Shown piece by piece: positions 1 to 5,307 of a stretch of 8,416 nucleotides of DNA. The stretch is taken from contig JAHFTZ010000074.1 in the NCBI GenBank assembly GCA_023265355.1, forward strand, positions 1 through 8,416, written 5' to 3'. The number at the start of each line of letters is the position of its first letter. Position 1 is the stretch's first letter. The notes beneath the pieces were generated by a model. The model searched no databases, had not been told where the DNA came from, and saw only the letters and a list, made by a program, of their open reading frames with translations. Source of the stretch: Terriglobus sp. Its GTDB lineage: Bacteria > Acidobacteriota > Terriglobia > Terriglobales > Acidobacteriaceae. The translations under genes were made by a program, and so were the position numbers.

Positions 1-1
1 C

Positions 2-394
2 GCAGGCGATGACTTCATCAAGGGCACTCTCTACTACGGCATCAAGATGCAGGACGTCCTCCGCGCCTTCTCGCTCACAAAAGGGAAGACCGGCGACGTG
101 ACCTACCTCTCCGACGAGTCCGAACATAAGACCTACTCCGCCGTCATCGCCCCCGATGGCACGCTCACCGACCTCGACCTCTTCGCCGAACGCGGCGGCG
201 AAGGCGTGACCTCGGACGCGCACGGAAACGTCTTCATCGCCGAAGGCCAGATCTATCTCTACGATCCCAAAGGAGAAGAGATCGGCATGCTGGAAGTCCC
301 CGAGCGGCCCATCGCGCTCGCCATCGGCGGCGCAGACCATAAGACGCTCTACATCCTCGCACGGACATCGCTCTACAGTGTTCGCTTGAAGTGA
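2..394 (+). CDS. SMP-30/gluconolactonase-like protein, C-terminal part
   Basis: This is the 3' end of a gene cut by the left edge; 130 residues in frame 2 are visible, from AGDDFIKG to the TGA stop. The sequence has the repeating beta-propeller texture of the SMP-30/gluconolactonase/LRE family. 'GGEGVTSDAHGNVFIAEG', then 'LYDPKGEEIG', 'VPERPIALAIGG' and a closing 'TLYILARTSLYSVRL' match the usual last two blades. Family members are calcium-dependent lactonases acting on sugar lactones, but many homologues have no proven substrate. The N-terminal half, which should hold most metal ligands and any signal peptide, lies outside the window, so substrate and location cannot be read. The gene converges on the TetR gene with a 19-nt gap and no clear terminator hairpin. 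The ATG at 47 is internal, because the frame is open upstream with matching propeller-like sequence. Confidence 0.8.
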   Translation, partial: AGDDFIKGTLYYGIKMQDVLRAFSLTKGKTGDVTYLSDESEHKTYSAVIAPDGTLTDLDLFAERGGEGVTSDAHGNVFIAEGQIYLYDPKGEEIGMLEVPERPIALAIGGADHKTLYILARTSLYSVRLK

Positions 395-413
395 AGTGTT
401 CGTCCTAAATAAA

Positions 414-1034
414 TTAGCGTTTTGCGCGGACGATCGGTTCGAGAAACCGCACCATCACCTCGTTCATCGACTCGATCATCCGCGTGCGTTCCGCTGTCCT
501 TCGTCCCGCCACCTGCGGCAGAAATCCCTTCAGAATGACCAGGCAGATCTCCGCGCTCCAGAGCGCCTCCGCCTTCGCCAGCGTGGGACGCCGCATCATC
601 AGGAACTCCGCAAGCTGCCCTACAAAGGCCTCCGACAGGCGATGCTTCTCTCCCATCGCTCCCTCAGAAAGCGGAGCCTCCGTCAGCAGCATGCGAAACG
701 CCGGATGCTTTTGGTGAAAGACGACCACGATCTTCATGATCGCCGCCACGGCCTCAGCAAACGGCCTCTTCGCCAGCAGAGCAACATCCGCAGAGTTTTC
801 CTCCTCTGCCAGGGCCACCGAGTAGCGCGTGGCCAGCGCATCCGCAATCGCTTCTTTGTTGGGGAAGAACTGATAGAGCGTCGCCGGAGACACACCTGCC
901 TCAGCCGCAATCGCATTCGTTGTGACCGGGTGATATCCAAGCTTGCCAAACAGCCTGGCCGCCGCCAACAGCAGCCCCTCGACCCGTAACTCTCCCCGCG
1001 AACTCCTCTTCCGCTCTGGCACAAAAACCGACAT
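414..1034 (-). CDS. TetR/AcrR-family transcriptional repressor
   Basis: This encodes a 206-residue DNA-binding regulator of typical TetR length. The N-terminal helix-turn-helix is clear: 'LLLAAARLFGKLGYHPVTTNAIAAEAG' then 'VSPATLYQFFPNKEAIADAL', about residues 21-66, with the recognition helix near 48-57. The rest is the variable helical ligand-binding and dimerisation domain, so the inducer cannot be predicted. It is divergent from the NmrA-like oxidoreductase gene, and two operator-like palindromes lie between them, so it probably represses both that gene and itself. Start choice is uncertain. The ATG at 1070 overlaps the perfect palindrome and is unlikely. The ATGs at 1049 and 1034 both lack a clear Shine-Dalgarno, and a predicted -10 at 1058-1063 would make 1049 nearly leaderless. 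I use 1034 because it gives a normal short tail before helix 1. The stop is TAA. Confidence 0.9.
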   Translation of the reverse strand: MSVFVPERKRSSRGELRVEGLLLAAARLFGKLGYHPVTTNAIAAEAGVSPATLYQFFPNKEAIADALATRYSVALAEEENSADVALLAKRPFAEAVAAIMKIVVVFHQKHPAFRMLLTEAPLSEGAMGEKHRLSEAFVGQLAEFLMMRRPTLAKAEALWSAEICLVILKGFLPQVAGRRTAERTRMIESMNEVMVRFLEPIVRAKR

Positions 1035-1050
1035 AAGCGATTTTCGCATA

Positions 1051-1080
1051 TTGCAAGTAATTACTTGCATCTTTTATAAA
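1051..1080 (+). promoter_or_regulatory. Predicted promoter of the NmrA-like gene
   Basis: TTGCAA (1051-1056) and TATAAA (1075-1080) are separated by 18 nt and resemble sigma-70 -35 and -10 boxes. Transcription would start near 1086-1088, leaving a leader of about 27 nt that carries AGGAG at 1101-1105, eight bases before the ATG. The -35 lies in operator O1 and the start site in O2, which suits repression by blocking RNA polymerase. This is a prediction by eye. Confidence 0.5.
1052..1069. promoter_or_regulatory. Operator O1, perfect 18-bp palindrome
   Basis: TGCAAGTAATTACTTGCA is a perfect 9+9 palindrome with no spacer, the usual form of a TetR-family operator. It lies in the 79-bp region between the repressor and the oxidoreductase. 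It covers the predicted -35 of the oxidoreductase promoter (TTGCAA at 1051-1056) and the predicted -10 of the repressor promoter (TAATTA on the minus strand at 1058-1063). Binding by the adjacent TetR protein is inferred. Confidence 0.75.
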
Positions 1081-1081
1081 A

Positions 1082-1099
1082 TACAAGTATCTACTTACA
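1082..1099. promoter_or_regulatory. Operator O2, imperfect copy of O1
   Basis: TACAAGTATCTACTTACA matches the 18-bp O1 palindrome at 14 of 18 positions and starts exactly 30 bp downstream of it, about three helical turns. The AAGTA and TACTT half-sites are kept, with two changed centre bases. It overlaps the expected transcription start of the oxidoreductase gene and the predicted -35 of the repressor gene (TTGTAT on the minus strand, 1081-1086). It ends two bases before the oxidoreductase Shine-Dalgarno. It is probably a second, weaker repressor site. Confidence 0.65.
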
Positions 1100-1113
1100 T
1101 AGGAGAAAAAGCT

Positions 1114-1989
1114 ATGTACGCAATCATGGGAATCACAGGACGGGTGGGCGGAGCGATCGCAGACCATCTACTCAAACACGGAGAGAAGGTCCGCGCCATC
1201 CTCCGCAACCCCGACAAAGCCAAGCAGTGGAGCGCACGCGGAGCCGAGATCGCCCTCGCAGACTACGACGATGCCGCAGCCCTCACCGCAGCCTTCACCG
1301 GCGTGGAAGGCGTCTTCATCATGGTGCCGCCGAACTTTGTACCCTCACCCGGCCTGCCGGAGCTGCGCAAGACCCTCTCTGCCCTGCATGAAGCTCTCGC
1401 AAAAGCCCTTCCGAAGAAAGCCGTCTACCTCTCTTCCATCGGCGCGGAACAGGAGAGCGGCCTCGGCCTTATCACCGCATCGCACCTGCTCGAAGAGACA
1501 CTCGGAGATCTCCCCATCGCCCACGCCTTCCTGCGCGCAGGCTGGTTCATAGAAAACTCCGCGGGCGACGTCGCCTCTGCCCGCGAGGGAAAAATCTACT
1601 TCCACTTGCAACCCCTCGACCGCAAGATCCCCATCGTCGCCACGGAAGACATCGGTCGCGTCGGAGCCGAGACGCTGCTCCAGAACTGGACGGGCACACG
1701 CCACATCGAAGTAGCTGGCCCGGAAAACTATTCGCCACTCGACATCGCAGCAGCCTTTGCCTCTACGCTCCATCATCCCGTCGAAGCCATCGCCGTTCCA
1801 CGCGATGAGTGGACAGCATCCTTCCTCGCACAGGGCATGCCCGAAGGCCGCACCGAACCGCGCGCCGAGATGGTCGATGGCTTCAACTCCGGCTGGATCC
1901 ACTTCGGCAATCCCGACACAGAGAAGTTCACCGGAACAACAGCCCTCAACACCGTGATCGCAAAACTCGTCGCAGACACAAAAAGCTAA
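1114..1989 (+). CDS. NmrA-like NAD(P)H-binding oxidoreductase (atypical SDR)
   Basis: This 291-residue protein has the length of the NmrA/HSCARG/QorB-type atypical short-chain dehydrogenases. The N-terminal Rossmann nucleotide motif is 'GITGRVGG' (G6, G9, G12). 'ILRNPDK' at residues 29-35 places an Arg after the second strand, as in NADP(H)-binding members. 'VYLSSIGA' (104-111) is the family's central strand, 'AFLRAGWFIEN' the substrate-side segment, and 'PIVATEDIGRVGAETLL' the conserved C-terminal block. Members are NAD(P)H-dependent quinone or azo reductases or redox sensors; which applies here is unknown. The start is the ATG with AGGAG eight bases upstream. A longer open frame back to 943 would run through the promoter and the repressor gene and is rejected. 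The gene is divergent from a TetR repressor and probably induced by that repressor's ligand, perhaps an electrophile or quinone (inference). Confidence 0.88.
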   Translation: MYAIMGITGRVGGAIADHLLKHGEKVRAILRNPDKAKQWSARGAEIALADYDDAAALTAAFTGVEGVFIMVPPNFVPSPGLPELRKTLSALHEALAKALPKKAVYLSSIGAEQESGLGLITASHLLEETLGDLPIAHAFLRAGWFIENSAGDVASAREGKIYFHLQPLDRKIPIVATEDIGRVGAETLLQNWTGTRHIEVAGPENYSPLDIAAAFASTLHHPVEAIAVPRDEWTASFLAQGMPEGRTEPRAEMVDGFNSGWIHFGNPDTEKFTGTTALNTVIAKLVADTKS

Positions 1990-1999
1990 TAGCAACACA

Positions 2000-2134
2000 C
2001 GTCATTTCGACCGAACGCGAAGTGGAGAGATCTGCTTTTGTCATGCGCCCAAGGCGCATCCATCGCGCTCCGCGCGATCAGAACAGATCTCTCCGCTACG
2101 CGACGCTAAAGCCGTCGCTCCGGTCGAGATGACG
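2000..2134. repeat. Nested intergenic palindrome, repeat-like element
   Basis: This fills most of the 184-bp gap between two convergent genes. The outer arms, CGTCATTTCGACCG (2000-2013) and CGGTCGAGATGACG (2121-2134), pair at 13 of 14 positions. The inner arms, GGAGAGATCTG (2024-2034) and CAGATCTCTCC (2084-2094), pair perfectly over 11 bp. Inside are two perfect 7-bp hairpins with 3-nt loops: ATGCGCC/GGCGCAT (2043-2059) and ATCGCGC/GCGCGAT (2062-2078). The whole can fold into a cloverleaf or cruciform. It has no T-run, so it is not a classic terminator, though it may stop or stabilise transcripts from both sides. It looks like a dispersed non-coding repeat, but copy number cannot be seen here. 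Confidence 0.7.
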
Positions 2135-2173
2135 AAAACCCACCACCGTCACAGCAACAGCGAAGCAATCCGC

Positions 2174-2995
2174 TTACCCCTTGATAAACGCCAGCAAATC
2201 CGGATTGATCACCTCAGGATGCGTCGTACACATGCCATGCGGAAATCCCGGATAGACCTTCAGCGTTGCCTTTGGCAGCAGCTTCGACGACATCAACCCC
2301 GCCGCTCCAATCGGCACAATCTGATCGTCATCCCCATGCAGCACCAGCACGGGAATATCGATCTTCTTCAGGTCTTCCGTAAAATCCGTCTCGGAGAACG
2401 CCTTGATGCAGTCATAGTGACTCTTCGCCGACCCCAACATCCCCTGCAGCCACCAGTGTTCGACGATTCCCTCTGAAATCTTCGCCCCCTCGCGGTTATA
2501 CCCGTAGAAGGGAAGCGGCACCTCTTTGTAGAACTGCGTGCGGTTGGCAGCAAGGCCCGCACGTAATCCATCGAAGACCTCAATCGGCAGACCACCCGGA
2601 TTCTTCTCCGTCTTCAACATGAGCGGAGGCACAGCGCTGATCAGCACCGCCTTCGCCACGCGCTTCGTTCCATGGCGTCCGAGATAGCGAGCCACCTCGC
2701 CCCCGCCCGTCGAATGTCCAATCATCACCGCGTCCTTCAGATCCAGCGCATCGAAGAGCTCTGCAACGTCGTCGGCGTAGGTGTCCATATCGTTGCCGGT
2801 CCATGTCTCACCCGAACGTCCATGGCCGCGACGGTCGTGCGCGATCACGCGGTAGCCCTTCTCCAGAAGAAACAACATCTGGTTCTCCCAGTCATCCGCT
2901 GTGAGCGGCCAGCCGTGCGAAAACACCACGGGCTGTCCCTTACCCCAGTCCTTGTAATAAATCTCAATCCCGTCTCGAGTCGTAATCGTTGCCAT
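2174..2995 (-). CDS. Alpha/beta hydrolase, non-heme chloroperoxidase/esterase family
   Basis: This 273-residue protein is full length for the cofactor-free haloperoxidase (perhydrolase/esterase) branch of the alpha/beta-hydrolase fold. The oxyanion region is 'FSHGWPL' (25-31), followed by 'HDRRGHGRS' (53-61). The nucleophile elbow is 'GHSTGGGE' with Ser95, the acid is Asp224 in '[11 protein letters not shown]', and the base is His253 in 'FPHGM', so the triad is complete with the family's normal spacing. These enzymes hydrolyse esters or lactones and can form peracids from carboxylic acids and hydrogen peroxide; the natural substrate here is unknown. There is no signal peptide, so it should be cytoplasmic. 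The ATG has AAGGA five bases upstream and AAGGAG ten bases upstream on the minus strand, giving strong start support. It is a single-gene unit, divergent from the DUF3606 gene. Confidence 0.92.
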   Translation of the reverse strand: MATITTRDGIEIYYKDWGKGQPVVFSHGWPLTADDWENQMLFLLEKGYRVIAHDRRGHGRSGETWTGNDMDTYADDVAELFDALDLKDAVMIGHSTGGGEVARYLGRHGTKRVAKAVLISAVPPLMLKTEKNPGGLPIEVFDGLRAGLAANRTQFYKEVPLPFYGYNREGAKISEGIVEHWWLQGMLGSAKSHYDCIKAFSETDFTEDLKKIDIPVLVLHGDDDQIVPIGAAGLMSSKLLPKATLKVYPGFPHGMCTTHPEVINPDLLAFIKG

Positions 2996-3222
2996 TGCAG
3001 TCCTTCTCCTTCTAGGCTCTGTGGCCTGTAGGCTTACGTGAACGTGCGGAGGGCAGATATGCCCGGTGAGAAGATGCCGTCAGCATCTCTTAGAGACACT
3101 AACGCACAAGTTCACAAAGCGCCCAACCATTTGGCCGGCCCAGACTGACTTGACCGAAGAAAGCCAGCGCACATCCCCACCGCGCCTAAGCTCATCCATC
3201 TACATACAAGAAAGAAGGCACT
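2996..3222. other. Divergent intergenic region, hydrolase / DUF3606
   Basis: These 227 bp must contain the start regions of both flanking genes. The hydrolase Shine-Dalgarno sites lie at 3001-3011. Small hairpins are present: GGGCA-gata-TGCCC (3051-3064) and AGATGC-cgtca-GCATCT (3072-3088). No convincing sigma-70 promoter stands out: TTGACC at 3150-3155 has no matching -10 at the right distance. No operator-like long palindrome and no open frame with coding character are seen. Confidence 0.5.
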
Positions 3223-3432
3223 ATGTCCGACGATCTCCTCGCAGTACCCGAAGAGCAGCCCACGAAAAAGGGTCCGCACGACCCCAACGAGATCAATCCC
3301 AAGCTCTCCTCTGACATACACTACTGGGCGGAGGAGTTCCACGTGACCGGACAACAGCTCCACGAAGCCATCCGCGTCCACGGCACCCACGTCGTCAAAG
3401 TCCGCGAAGCCCTCAAGCACCACAAGCACTAG
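3223..3432 (+). CDS. DUF3606 domain small protein
   Basis: This 69-residue protein matches the DUF3606 pattern. It has a charged N-terminal tail, the 'KGPHDPNEIN' entry motif (30-25 residues before the core), then 'DIHYWAEEFHVTGQQLHEAIRVHGTHVVKVREAL', a predicted helix-turn-helix-like three-helix core. DUF3606 proteins are small, usually orphan, and of unknown function; they are common in soil Proteobacteria and Acidobacteriota, and a stress or nucleic-acid role has been supposed but is not shown. The short C-terminal tail 'KHHKH' is basic and His-rich. GAAGG lies four bases before the ATG, rather close. The gene stands alone and is followed 20 nt later by its own strong terminator, so it is monocistronic. 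Its GC-rich, C-ending codons match the neighbours. Confidence 0.85.
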   Translation: MSDDLLAVPEEQPTKKGPHDPNEINPKLSSDIHYWAEEFHVTGQQLHEAIRVHGTHVVKVREALKHHKH

Positions 3433-3452
3433 AACGGGATAAAACCGGCTGC

Positions 3453-3482
3453 CCCATGTCCCGCCTTTGGGACATGGGTTTT
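3453..3482 (+). terminator. Rho-independent terminator after the DUF3606 gene
   Basis: CCCATGTCCC (3453-3462) and GGGACATGGG (3469-3478) form a perfect 10-bp stem with a 6-nt loop, followed directly by TTTT (3479-3482). It begins 20 nt after the stop codon. The T-run is short, so it may also be part of the neighbouring palindromic repeat block; its TGCCCCAT edge recurs at 5186. Confidence 0.7.
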
Positions 3483-3554
3483 GCGCCGAAGGCGCATCCA
3501 TAGACAGAACAGACAGTACCCCATCCTTCACAACCTACGCGAAGAATCGGGCAC
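3482..3554. repeat. Palindromic intergenic repeat block
   Basis: The block starts with the hairpin GCGCC-gaa-GGCGC (3483-3495) inside a 20-nt stretch (3482-3501) that matches 2044-2063 at 19 of 20 positions. It continues with AGAACAGA (3506-3513), also present in the 2000-2134 element at 2080-2087. It ends with an imperfect inverted repeat, GTACCCCATCCTTCAC (3516-3531) against GCGAAGAATCGGGCAC (3539-3554), pairing at 12 of 16 positions. The shared parts suggest modular, dispersed non-coding repeats. No coding frame is supported. Confidence 0.6.
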
Positions 3555-3556
3555 TC

Positions 3557-3580
3557 GATCCTTTTGGTTATGGAAGGATC
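3557..3580 (-). terminator. Weak hairpin after the amine oxidase gene
   Basis: GATCCTT (3557-3563) and AAGGATC (3574-3580) form a 7-bp stem that can be extended by two T-G wobble pairs. It starts 12 nt beyond the amine oxidase stop on the minus strand. There is no T-run after it in that direction, so termination is only a possibility. Confidence 0.35.
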
Positions 3581-3592
3581 TGAGACACTGGC

Positions 3593-5005
3593 TTACGCGC
3601 TAATCTCGCTCACGACGCGACGTGCCGACTCGATAGCACCTTGCATCCATCCGTTCCACCGAGAGGTATGCTCGCCAGCGAATAAAATCCGGCCTTCCCT
3701 ACGTGCATTGATCGGAATCCAGCTCAACTGGCCAGGATCAAAGCGCGAAAGCCCGCCGCGCTGCCACGGATCTTCGCTCCAGCTCTTGGTTCGAGCCGCC
3801 TCGAAGTTTTTTTGCGCTCCAGGAAACACAACCTCGGCATCGGCGAGTGTCTGGCGGACACGACCCTCGGCATCCATCACACTGAGCTTCGCCGTATTTT
3901 TTCCGACGACATACGACAACAACAGGCCGCGCTTGTCCGGCGACTCCGGCCCGAGGGACCAGAACTTATTCGATGTCAGATCTGTATTGGCAAACCCGCT
4001 CAATCCCTCTGTCTTCCAGAACTGTCTCTGCATCTGCAGAAATACCTTATCCACTGGCCAATACTGCAACTCCCGAATCACTCGTTGCTTCTCCATCGAC
4101 AGTCTCGCGTCAGCAAACAGATTCCTCGCCACCGAAAACGGCAGCGCAGACACAACGTAGTCACCCCGAACAGTCTCCTGCTCTCCGCCACGTTCCAGTA
4201 CCGCCCATGCTCCGGTGTCATTCTGCCCAACGCTTGTCACGCGGCATCCATATCGAATCGCTCCAATCGTCTCCAACTGCTTTGCCAGCGCATCAGGAAG
4301 CTGATCGTTGCCACCACGGATGTGGAAGTACCCCTTTGTCACCTGCTCATTCAAGCTGATCAACATCGCCAGTCCCATTCCTACCGAGGTATCTGCACCC
4401 AAGGTGAGAAGCTCGATAGCATCGTGGGAGAGTCCCTGTTTCTCAAGGTATTCCTGCAGGGTGAATCGATCCTGCTGGAGAATTGCGGCAGGTACGTTGG
4501 CCGAATCCCCGCTGCCCTTTGCTGCCATCAACAGTTCGCCAAGGTGGCGCTTCGCCATACCTGCAACGCCCAGACTGCGCTCCTCCGCAGTCAACTGTAG
4601 CGGCCAGACAGGTTCGGGGCCATGCCCGCGCACATAATTCTTGCCACGCAGATGCATCACATCGGCGAAGTCGCCGTCTTTGAAGGGCTCCAGCGACAGT
4701 CCAAACTCGCGCACATAATCCAGCGTCATCTTGTGAGTATCAGGAATACGCGTTCCGCCAGCCTCGGCTATAAGCCCGGGGTCCAGGCCTTCGCGAAGGG
4801 TCTGCACCCTACCACCCGCACGCCCCTGTCCTTCAAGAACGATTGCCTCAAATCCCAGCTTACGCAGCTCGTACGCGCAGGAGAGTCCCGCCAACCCTCC
4901 ACCCACAACGATCACCCTTCGCTGAGCCCCGGCTGCGCGAACAAAGCTTGCAGGAGCAAACGCCGCTGCTGCCGCTGCTGTTAAGAAATTCCGTCGATTC
5001 ATCAT
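3593..5005 (-). CDS. Tat-exported flavin monoamine oxidase-like protein
   Basis: This 470-residue FAD enzyme has flavin amine oxidase family length. The N-terminus 'NRRNFLTAAAAAAFAPASFVRAAGA' is a twin-arginine signal (R4, R5), with probable cleavage after about residue 27, so the folded flavoprotein should reach the periplasm. The dinucleotide motif is 'VVGGGLAGLS' (33-42), with Glu58 for the FAD ribose and 'GRAGGRV' (61-67) after it. The C-terminal FAD block is 'FAGEHTSRWNGWMQGAIESA' (442-461). No Cys sits in the C-terminal block for covalent flavin linkage. The family oxidises primary amines, polyamines or amino acids to aldehydes or imines with hydrogen peroxide release; the substrate here is not readable. 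On the minus strand GAGGGAG lies just upstream of tandem ATGs at 5005 and 5002, and either may be used. An upstream ATG at 5050 would bury the Tat motif. Codon use seems less C-ending than in the GH51 gene. Confidence 0.88.
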   Translation of the reverse strand: MMNRRNFLTAAAAAAFAPASFVRAAGAQRRVIVVGGGLAGLSCAYELRKLGFEAIVLEGQGRAGGRVQTLREGLDPGLIAEAGGTRIPDTHKMTLDYVREFGLSLEPFKDGDFADVMHLRGKNYVRGHGPEPVWPLQLTAEERSLGVAGMAKRHLGELLMAAKGSGDSANVPAAILQQDRFTLQEYLEKQGLSHDAIELLTLGADTSVGMGLAMLISLNEQVTKGYFHIRGGNDQLPDALAKQLETIGAIRYGCRVTSVGQNDTGAWAVLERGGEQETVRGDYVVSALPFSVARNLFADARLSMEKQRVIRELQYWPVDKVFLQMQRQFWKTEGLSGFANTDLTSNKFWSLGPESPDKRGLLLSYVVGKNTAKLSVMDAEGRVRQTLADAEVVFPGAQKNFEAARTKSWSEDPWQRGGLSRFDPGQLSWIPINARREGRILFAGEHTSRWNGWMQGAIESARRVVSEISA

Positions 5006-5062
5006 GCTTCTCCCTCGTTCTAAAGCAACCTTTTGAGGGTTGACACTCAAATCGGCAAACTA

Positions 5063-5083
5063 TTCCCAAAGACTCTCTGGGAA
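5063..5083. promoter_or_regulatory. Possible operator, TTCCCA-N9-TGGGAA
   Basis: A perfect 6-bp inverted repeat with a 9-nt spacer lies 58 bp upstream of the amine oxidase start and just after the TTGACA/TATTCC pair. Half-site centres are about 15 bp apart. It could bind a dimeric regulator, but a chance match is also possible and no regulator gene is adjacent. Confidence 0.3.
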
Positions 5084-5185
5084 AATCTAGAGATAGCTAG
5101 AGCGATCCTCAAGGAAACTCTCTTCTTCTGTCCTACCGTAGCCCAGCGAAGGGATCTTCTGTCCTTCAGCCCTCCAAAGACCGGG

Positions 5186-5238
5186 TGCCCCATACATCGA
5201 GCTCTTTGCAATGTGTGGGTCTTCGCGCAAAGCACGAA
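5186..5238. repeat. Palindromic intergenic repeat, TGCCCCAT type
   Basis: CCCATACAT (5189-5197) pairs with ATGTGTGGG (5211-5219) at 8 of 9 positions. It is followed by a second hairpin, TTCGCGC-aaa-GCACGAA (5222-5238), with one mismatch. The left edge TGCCCCAT (5186-5193) is identical to 3450-3457 at the DUF3606 terminator. Two hairpins in tandem between genes suggest a small dispersed repeat unit. Confidence 0.5.
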
Positions 5239-5307
5239 CCTCTTTCAAAACCTGAAGAGCCACAATCTTGCATCCCACACCTCCAATCCCATACCTTCAT
5301 CTCCACC

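Larger units (their letters stand above)
5006..5307. other. Divergent intergenic region with inverted repeats
   Basis: These 302 bp separate two divergent genes for Tat-exported enzymes and must hold both promoters. The amine oxidase Shine-Dalgarno is at 5010-5016. TTGACA (5040-5045) is a perfect -35, but TATTCC at 5061 is only 15 nt away, so a plus-strand promoter is weak at best. Other features are a 6-bp inverted repeat at 5063-5083, a CTAGAG direct repeat with 10-bp period (5087-5102) and a palindromic block at 5186-5238. Small open frames here lack coding character and ribosome sites. Confidence 0.5.

Noticed and set aside
396..989. Plus-strand 197-residue open frame opposite the TetR gene
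   Set aside because: The protein is Arg/His-rich and low in structure, lacks a ribosome site and lies antisense to a clear TetR gene.
943..1113. Upstream extension of the NmrA-like protein
   Set aside because: It would cross the operators, promoter and Shine-Dalgarno and overlap the divergent gene; the Rossmann motif begins right after the ATG at 1114.
1345..1998. Minus-strand 217-residue open frame opposite the NmrA-like gene
   Set aside because: It is a mirror of GC-rich codons, Cys/Gly/Asp-rich, and resembles no family.
3812..4600. Plus-strand 262-residue open frame opposite the amine oxidase
   Set aside because: It has no domain and no ribosome site, and the minus strand carries a full flavoenzyme.
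5040..5066. TTGACA ... TATTCC as the GH51 promoter
   Set aside because: The 15-nt spacer is short, the -10 is poor and the leader would be about 235 nt, so I do not list it as a promoter.
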